A stretch of 8,456 bases of DNA, from contig JASLBU010000083.1 in the NCBI GenBank assembly GCA_030146365.1, positions 1-8,456 on the forward strand. The letters run 5' to 3'. The stretch is from Candidatus Limnocylindria bacterium. GTDB taxonomy: Bacteria > Chloroflexota > Limnocylindria > QHBO01. How positions within the stretch are numbered: position 1 is the stretch's first letter; each line of letters opens with the position of its first letter. Of the stretch, positions 4,718-8,456 are shown in pieces. Below the pieces are notes generated by a model. It ran no database searches, was not told where the DNA came from, and saw only the letters and a list, made by a program, of their open reading frames with translations. Position numbers and translations under genes: made by a program.

Positions 4718-5549
4718 GCCGCGAGTCTTGCTTCGTGACCTGGCGTACGTCGAGTCACCGCGATGGCACGACGGCCGGCTGTGGTTCGCCCACTGGGGGA
4801 CCGACGAGATCATCGCCATCAACGGCGGTGACACCGGAGAAGTGGTTGGGCGCGGACCCGGTGGCCTCGGATGGTCGATCGACTGGCTGCCGGACGGCCG
4901 CCTGCTGACGACAGGTCGGGGTCTCCAGCGCCGCGAACCGGACGGGCGGACCCTGCCCCACGCCGACCTCAGTGCGCTGGCGGAGGACTGGAACGAGCTG
5001 GTCGTCGACGGCCGGGCACACGTCTATATCAACGGACGCCTGTTCGGCCCACCCGATCAGGGTCCCTCGGGGATCATCGCGCTCGTGCGGCCGGACGGTG
5101 CGGTGCGGCAGGTGGCGGACGGCCTTGCCTTCCCGAACGGCATGGCCGTGACCCCGGACAACCGAACGCTGATCGTGGCCGAGTCCTGGGCGGAGCGGCT
5201 GACCGCGTACGACATCGGCGACGACGGTGCGCTGTCCGGCCGCCGCACGTGGGCCGCAACCCCCGGCGACCACCCCGACGGGATCTGCATGGATGCCGAC
5301 GGCGCGGTCTGGTATGCGGATGTCGGCAATGGCCACTGCGTGCGCGTCCGAGAGGGCGGCGAGATGCTCGGCAAGGTCGTTCTCGATCGCGGGGCGTTCG
5401 CCTGCATGCTTGGCGGGGAGGATGGTCAGACCCTGTACATCCTGGCCGCCGAGTGGCGAGGCTTCGAGCGGGCGGCGGAGACGATCGCCGATCGCACCGG
5501 CCGCGTTCTCGTGGTGGATGCCCCCGCCCCGCACGCCGGGTGGCCGTAG
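4710..5549 (+). CDS. SMP-30/gluconolactonase/LRE family protein
   Basis: This 279-residue protein matches the six-bladed beta-propeller family that includes gluconolactonase, regucalcin and other metal-dependent lactonases and esterases, and the length is normal. The three usual divalent-metal ligands are visible at family positions: Glu15 in ESPRW, Asn143 in FPNGMAVTPDNRTLIVAES, and Asp190 in HPDGICMDADGAVWYADV. Asn95 in WNELVVD is the likely substrate-side residue. Repeated blade motifs (DGRLWFA, DGRLLTT, NRTLIVAES, DGAVWYAD, QTLYILA) run through the protein. No signal peptide is seen, so it is probably cytoplasmic. The ATG at 4710 lies within the end of the upstream gene and has GGAG (4699-4702) seven bases upstream. 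The substrate is not predictable; sugar or aromatic lactones are typical. A hairpin terminator follows ten bases after the stop. Confidence 0.9.
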   Translation: MSEPRVLLRDLAYVESPRWHDGRLWFAHWGTDEIIAINGGDTGEVVGRGPGGLGWSIDWLPDGRLLTTGRGLQRREPDGRTLPHADLSALAEDWNELVVDGRAHVYINGRLFGPPDQGPSGIIALVRPDGAVRQVADGLAFPNGMAVTPDNRTLIVAESWAERLTAYDIGDDGALSGRRTWAATPGDHPDGICMDADGAVWYADVGNGHCVRVREGGEMLGKVVLDRGAFACMLGGEDGQTLYILAAEWRGFERAAETIADRTGRVLVVDAPAPHAGWP

Positions 5550-5558
5550 GGAGCCGCG

Positions 5559-5580
5559 GGCGGGGACGCACGTCCCCGCC
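5559..5580. terminator. Hairpin terminator between converging genes
   Basis: GGCGGGGACG (5559-5568) and CGTCCCCGCC (5571-5580) are perfect inverted copies. A realistic fold has nine pairs with a GCAC loop. It starts nine bases after the stop of the SMP-30 gene and ends 22 bases before the stop of the converging reductase gene. It has no T-run, which is common for actinobacterial hairpin terminators, and could act in both directions. Confidence 0.7.
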
Positions 5581-5602
5581 ACCGCCTGCTCCGCAACCCG
5601 TT

Positions 5603-6217
5603 TCAGCTGACGCCGATCTCCCCGAAGGCCGGCCGCCCGGCGGTTCGATATACCGAGATGTTGACCCCGCTGGGCGTGGTGCGGGACTCGTCCAGGGACA
5701 GGCCCGTGGCGATCCCGTTGTCCGCGAAGAGGCGGCGGCCCGCTCCGACGATCACGGGGAACACGAGGAGGTTGAGGCGGTCGACGAGGTCGTGTTCCAG
5801 GAGGTGGCGCACCAGCTCACCGCTGCCGTGGACCTGCAGCTCGCCGCCATCGCGGGCCTTGAGCTCTGCCACCGCGGGCGCGACGTCCCCTTCGAGGACG
5901 CTGCTGTTGGCCCATTCCGGATCCTTCAGCGTCGTGGAGGCGACGTACTTCGGCAGCGTATTCAGCTTGGCGGCGACCGGATCGTCGGCGTCCGTGGCGT
6001 TCGGCCAGTAGCCGGCGAAGATGTCATACGTCCGCCGGCCAAGGAGGAACGAGTCCACGCGCTGGAAGACCGAGGTGATGAAGTCGCCGGTCTCCTCGTC
6101 GAAGTAGGGGACCAGCCACCCGCCGCGATCGAACCCGCCGCTGCGATCCTCGTCGGGGCCGCCAGGTCCCTGGTAGACGCCGTCGACCGAGAGAAAGGTG
6201 GTGACGGTGAGCTGCAT
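5603..6217 (-). CDS. Dihydrofolate reductase family protein (RibD C-terminal-like)
   Basis: This 204-residue protein has the fold shared by dihydrofolate reductase and the RibD reductase domain, which use NADPH. Visible motifs are the N-terminal strand TTFLSVDGVYQGPGGPDED (6-24), LLGRRTYDIFAGYWP (58-72) at the cofactor side, and HGSGELVRHLLEHDLVDRL (130-148). The last runs into FPVIVGAGRRLF (153-164), the nucleotide-binding hallmark of this family. These proteins are usually not the essential folate enzyme, and their substrate is unknown. ATG 6217 has GGAGGGGG (6226-6233) eight bases upstream, inside the end of the preceding hydrolase gene, and the two genes are only three bases apart. That spacing indicates a shared transcript and translational coupling. 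ArsR, SRPBCC and this reductase family often occur together in actinobacteria. Confidence 0.92.
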   Translation of the reverse strand: MQLTVTTFLSVDGVYQGPGGPDEDRSGGFDRGGWLVPYFDEETGDFITSVFQRVDSFLLGRRTYDIFAGYWPNATDADDPVAAKLNTLPKYVASTTLKDPEWANSSVLEGDVAPAVAELKARDGGELQVHGSGELVRHLLEHDLVDRLNLLVFPVIVGAGRRLFADNGIATGLSLDESRTTPSGVNISVYRTAGRPAFGEIGVS

Positions 6218-6220
6218 CGG

Positions 6221-7096
6221 TCAGGCCCCCTCCAGCACCTGGCGCAGCTTCGCCGCAAAGGGCTCGGGCGCCCCCGGCCAGCCGTACTCACCGCCGAGGA
6301 AGCCGCCGTGGTGGCTCGGGAACACCTCGACCGTGGTGCCCAGCCGCTCCGCCACCGCGTATGCGCCACGGTTCGCCATCTCGCCCTGTGACTCCTCGCC
6401 GGCCGCGACGACGATTCGGGTCGGTGCGCGCCGGAGGGTGTCGAAGTCCGGGTCGCAGTGCGTGCAGGTGAAGATGTTCTGACCGAGCATGACGTCGGTG
6501 CGAGAGCCATCATCCTCGGCAGGCATGCCGAACATTACGGGATCCGGTGCCGGCTGATCCGCGATGTCGTCCGGGAACGGCCCACGCTGGCTGGTGATCG
6601 CCATGAAGTGCGCCATCCCGGCGCCGAACCCGCCGGACTGGTACGAACGCCGAATCGCATCCACCGCCGCATACGCGTTCTCGCGGTCCGGCAGGATGGA
6701 GGCCAGCGGCGGCTCGTGCGCGACGAGGGTTCGAACGTCCTCCGGATGCGCCGCAACCAGGGCCAGGGCGTTCACTGCACCGCCGCTGCTTGCGAACAGA
6801 TCGACCGGTCCACCGATCTCCTGGATGATCCGATGCAGGTCCTCGGCGTGTTGTTCCGGCGTCGACTCCGTCGTCGGGTCATCCTTCGTGCTCCGCTCGG
6901 ATCCGCGCGGATCGTAGGTGACCACCGTTCGATCGGTGAAGTGCCCGGCCAGAGTGCCGAAACCGGCGGCCCCCATCGGCGAGCCGATGAGGAACAGGGG
7001 CACGTCGCCTCCTTGCGCGCCGGGACGCACGTCATAGGTGATCGTCGCCCCTGGCGCGTCGAGCGTGCGCGTCGTGGGCTGGGCTGCAGTCGTCAT
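6221..7096 (-). CDS. Alpha/beta hydrolase
   Basis: This 291-residue protein has the alpha/beta-hydrolase core. Strand VPLFLIGSPMG (32-42) forms the oxyanion region and TYDPRGSERS (60-69) is the typical loop after strand 4. The nucleophile elbow DLFASSGGAV (99-108) has Ser104 with alanine where the first glycycl position usually lies. ARGinine-free PTRIVVAAGEESQGE includes glutamates that may serve as the acid, and HHGGFLG (262-268) holds the catalytic histidine. The length and motifs match a common actinobacterial subgroup; the substrate is unknown and no secretion signal is seen. ATG 7096 has AAGGAG (7103-7108) six bases upstream. A 97-base gap separates it from the SRPBCC gene, with no convincing terminator or promoter in it. 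It could therefore belong to the ArsR-led operon. A cap region (about 135-220) contains a Cys-Thr-His-Cys cluster near 213-216. Confidence 0.87.
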   Translation of the reverse strand: MTTAAQPTTRTLDAPGATITYDVRPGAQGGDVPLFLIGSPMGAAGFGTLAGHFTDRTVVTYDPRGSERSTKDDPTTESTPEQHAEDLHRIIQEIGGPVDLFASSGGAVNALALVAAHPEDVRTLVAHEPPLASILPDRENAYAAVDAIRRSYQSGGFGAGMAHFMAITSQRGPFPDDIADQPAPDPVMFGMPAEDDGSRTDVMLGQNIFTCTHCDPDFDTLRRAPTRIVVAAGEESQGEMANRGAYAVAERLGTTVEVFPSHHGGFLGGEYGWPGAPEPFAAKLRQVLEGA

Positions 7097-7193
7097 GGGA
7101 GTCTCCTTGGCTGGCTGATGGGCGCGTGTGCGTATGACCGGTCGCGCCGCTGAATCTCGTCGGCCAGGCGGTCGTCCCGCCCGTCACGACTGC

Positions 7194-7703
7194 CTACGGC
7201 TGGGTGCCGACAGCGTCCTCGGCGAGGATCGCGTCGATCTGCGAGATCGCCTGCGTCAGGCCGTCTTCCATGCCCATCGCGGTCAGCTGCTCCATGGCTT
7301 CGATGCTGGGGAACCGGTTCTCGATCGACATGCGGGTGCGATCCGCGTCGATCGGCTCGATCGTCACGAGAGCTTCGGTGCCGGCCAGGTCGGTGTTCGG
7401 GCTGCCATCCGCGTTCGCAAACCCATCGCGGAACACGAGGCGGCGAGGCGGATCAGTCTCGACGACGTCCCAGTAGCCGCGCGGCTGGTCGCCCGCGGGG
7501 CCGGTCATGTGGTACTCGACCCGCCCCCCGGGGGTCAGATCGTGGGAGTCGACCGTCGCTGGATACGTCGGCGGCCCCCACCACCGCTCCAACTGCCGCG
7601 GGTCCGCCCACAGCTGCCACACCCGCTCGGGAGACGCCTCGAACTCGGCGGTCATCGTCATCGTCAGTTCATCCGCGTTCTTGACGACGTCGGTCACGGT
7701 CAT
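7194..7703 (-). CDS. SRPBCC / AHSA1 family protein
   Basis: This 169-residue protein is a START-like (Bet v1 fold) cavity protein of the AHSA1 type. Visible hallmarks are FEASPERVWQLWADPRQLERWWGP (starting at 21), the strand pair TPGGRVEYHM (57-66) and GYWDVVETDPPRRLVF, the strand ALVTIEPIDADRTRM, and a long C-terminal helix from EAMEQLTAMG onward. These proteins bind small hydrophobic ligands and are very often encoded with a cysteine-free ArsR regulator, as here. I place the start at ATG 7703, which has AAGGAG (7712-7717) eight bases upstream. A 20-residue longer frame to 7763 would overlap the regulator heavily and has no supporting site. The start overlaps the regulator's stop as ATGA (7700-7703), showing translational coupling. 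The ligand is unknown. Confidence 0.92.
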   Translation of the reverse strand: MTVTDVVKNADELTMTMTAEFEASPERVWQLWADPRQLERWWGPPTYPATVDSHDLTPGGRVEYHMTGPAGDQPRGYWDVVETDPPRRLVFRDGFANADGSPNTDLAGTEALVTIEPIDADRTRMSIENRFPSIEAMEQLTAMGMEDGLTQAISQIDAILAEDAVGTQP

Positions 7704-8038
7704 CTGGTCTGCTCCTTCGTTGCATTGATGAGGTCGGTCATTCGGTCCACCCGGGCGCGCCACAACACCTCGTACCGGTCCAGCAGGCGCTGTGCGGCGC
7801 GGAGTGCCTCCAGGTTGGTGCGCACCACCTTCCGTCGGCCGGTGCGCTGCTTGGTGACGAGACCCGCCCGCTCCAATACCGCGACGTGCTTCTGCACGGC
7901 AGCGAAGCTCATCGGGTAGTGGCCGGCGAGCTCGGCGACTCCCTCGTCGGCGTCGATGGCCCGCCGGACGATGTCACGCCGGGTGGCATCCGCCAGGGCG
8001 GCGAAGACGCGATCGAAGTCGGGGGCTGCGGTCTGCAT
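7700..8038 (-). CDS. ArsR-family winged-helix transcriptional regulator
   Basis: This 112-residue protein is a small winged-helix DNA-binding repressor. FAALADATRRDIVRRAI (12-28) is the characteristic first helix pair and YPMSFAAVQKHVAVLERAGLV (41-61) is the helix-turn-helix, with recognition helix near 45-57. The wing follows with KQRTGRRKVVRTN (63-75) and a long dimerisation helix ends the protein. There are no cysteines, so the ELCVC-type metal site of arsenic or cadmium sensors is absent and it is not a metal sensor of that kind. I chose ATG 8038 because the predicted promoter places transcription start at or one base before it and no Shine-Dalgarno sequence precedes it. ATG 8050 would lie inside the operator and overlap the -10. 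It is the first gene of the operon and probably represses itself through the inverted repeat at 8041-8060. Confidence 0.94.
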   Translation of the reverse strand: MQTAAPDFDRVFAALADATRRDIVRRAIDADEGVAELAGHYPMSFAAVQKHVAVLERAGLVTKQRTGRRKVVRTNLEALRAAQRLLDRYEVLWRARVDRMTDLINATKEQTR

Positions 8039-8040
8039 TG

Positions 8041-8060
8041 ATACAACCATACGGTTGTAT
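8041..8060. promoter_or_regulatory. Probable ArsR operator (perfect inverted repeat)
   Basis: Arms ATACAACC (8041-8048) and GGTTGTAT (8053-8060) are perfect inverted copies separated by ATAC, a 20-base site of the size and symmetry typical for ArsR dimers. It is markedly AT-richer than its surroundings, covers the predicted -10 box (8046-8051) of the regulator's promoter and ends two bases before the start codon. Binding there would block RNA polymerase, giving autorepression. Confidence 0.8.
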
Positions 8061-8074
8061 TGACCCGGCGTCAA
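8046..8074 (-). promoter_or_regulatory. Predicted leaderless promoter of the ArsR operon
   Basis: On the minus strand, TTGACG (8069-8074), exactly 17 bases and TATGGT (8046-8051) make a good sigma-70-type promoter (five and four of six matches). Seven bases separate the -10 from ATG 8038, so the mRNA should start at or next to the start codon. Confidence 0.65.
8060..8074. repeat. Second short inverted repeat over the -35 box
   Basis: TTGAC (8060-8064) and GTCAA (8070-8074) are inverted copies around CCGGC, directly adjoining the ArsR operator and including the -35 hexamer on the minus strand. It may be a second half-site pair for a regulator, or just a coincidence of the -35 sequence. Confidence 0.3.
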
Positions 8075-8100
8075 GTCCAAGCATGGGAGACAATGGGCGC

Positions 8101-8148
8101 ATGGTTGGCCCCCTCATCCGGTCGGTCCTGCCGCCGGGTCCCCTCTGA
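8101..8148 (+). CDS. Possible 15-codon leader ORF overlapping the second GNAT start
   Basis: ATG 8101 opens a 15-residue frame (MVGPLIRSVLPPGPL) that ends in TGA 8146-8148, where the final A is also the first base of the GNAT ATG (TGATG). GACAAT (8089-8094) lies six bases before ATG 8101, the same spacing as the leaderless -10 boxes elsewhere in the window. The GNAT start has no Shine-Dalgarno sequence in the pyrimidine-rich bases before it, so reinitiation from this ORF is an attractive explanation. There is no conservation evidence available, and the -10 match is imperfect. Confidence 0.35.
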   Translation: MVGPLIRSVLPPGPL

Positions 8149-8456
8149 TGGGAGCAGTCACAATCCGGCTTGAGCGGGCGGGGGAGGAGCGGCGAATCCG
8201 CGCGGTGGTCGAGGAGGCATTCGCCGGCGCGGCGGTGGTCGGAGAGCTGGTGGATGCGCTCAGGCGATCGCCGGACTGGCTGCCCGGACTTTCGTTCGTC
8301 GCCGACCTGGACGGCGACGTCGTCGGCCACGTGCTTTTCACCCGGAGCCTGCTCGACGCTCCGCGTCGACTGGTGGACGTGCTCGTGCTCAGCCCGCTCG
8401 CCGTCGCGCCCGCCCACCAGCGGCAGGGCATCGGCAGCGCGCTCGTGCGCCATGGC
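8148..8456 (+). CDS. GNAT family N-acetyltransferase, 3' end missing
   Basis: The first 103 residues of an acetyl-CoA-dependent N-acetyltransferase are visible and the gene runs off the window. It begins with MGAVTIRLERAGEERRIRAV. It continues through the strand LSFVADLDGDVVGHVLFTRS (51-70) and reaches VLVLSPLAVAPAHQRQGIGSAL, where QRQGIG (91-96) is the acetyl-CoA-binding motif A. The overall pattern resembles the YhbS-like GNAT group, which act on unknown or protein substrates. ATG 8148 is the only usable start, since the frame upstream has no ATG, GTG or TTG codon before an in-frame TGA at 8061. It is divergent from the ArsR operon, whose operator lies about 90 bases upstream of the start. 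Confidence 0.85.
   Translation, partial: MGAVTIRLERAGEERRIRAVVEEAFAGAAVVGELVDALRRSPDWLPGLSFVADLDGDVVGHVLFTRSLLDAPRRLVDVLVLSPLAVAPAHQRQGIGSALVRHG

Noticed and set aside
4871..6391. A 506-codon plus-strand open frame
   Set aside because: It is out of frame with the SMP-30 gene and antisense to the reductase, both of which show strong family motifs; its Arg/Pro/Gly-rich translation is a GC-rich shadow.
7167..7181. GGCGG/CCGCC stem in the gap between the SRPBCC and hydrolase genes as a terminator
   Set aside because: Only five base pairs with no extension and no T-run, too weak to argue that the operon ends there.
1..8456. tRNA genes, CRISPR arrays, insertion sequences and attachment sites
   Set aside because: No direct repeat array, transposase or integrase motif, terminal inverted repeats or tRNA-like fold was seen on either strand.

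Overview
The window is a very GC-rich stretch of bacterial chromosome, densely packed with short genes on both strands. The strong GC bias at third codon positions, the protein families present, and several promoters that place the start codon at or near the predicted transcription start all point to an actinobacterium, probably of the Microbacteriaceae/Cellulomonadaceae type. No rRNA, tRNA or core housekeeping marker is present, so the genus cannot be fixed. I see no mobile element, CRISPR array, tRNA or integration site.

Layout, left to right: (1) the 3' part of a VOC-fold (glyoxalase-like) gene, then a UBP-type zinc-finger protein and a membrane protein with a potassium-channel-like pore whose selectivity filter is non-canonical, all on the plus strand. 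(2) A minus-strand pair, a GNAT acetyltransferase (2351-2998) followed by an alpha/beta hydrolase (1581-2318), led by a possible 17-codon ORF whose stop overlaps the GNAT start. (3) Divergent from that pair, a plus-strand fusion of a pterin-carbinolamine-dehydratase-like domain to a VOC domain, interrupted by a single-base frameshift near 3600-3627. (4) A two-gene plus-strand operon: a DUF4287-like/SRPBCC protein overlapping by 8 bases an SMP-30/gluconolactonase. It has a recognisable promoter and a structured leader that can hide its ribosome binding site, and it ends in a hairpin terminator shared with the converging genes. (5) A minus-strand set read from 8038 down to 5603: ArsR-type repressor, SRPBCC (AHSA1) protein, alpha/beta hydrolase, RibD/DHFR-like reductase. 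A perfect inverted repeat lies across the predicted -10 of the repressor promoter. (6) Divergent from it, the start of a second GNAT acetyltransferase, again preceded by a tiny ORF whose stop overlaps its start codon.

The best-supported regulatory unit is the ArsR-SRPBCC module. The repressor has no metal-binding cysteines, its operator overlaps its own promoter, its mRNA appears leaderless, and its stop overlaps the SRPBCC start as ATGA. The hydrolase and reductase downstream are probably in the same transcript, with the last two genes separated by 3 bases. Their substrates cannot be told from sequence.

The most unusual signals are the two tiny start-overlapping ORFs in front of two unrelated GNAT genes, the repeated '-10 box, 6-7 bases, ATG' layout, the RBS-masking hairpin at 4003-4029, the odd channel filter, and the broken dehydratase-VOC fusion. 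None amounts to a clearly new system; they are specific, testable observations. Family assignments rest on recognised motifs and remembered family consensus, not on a database search.
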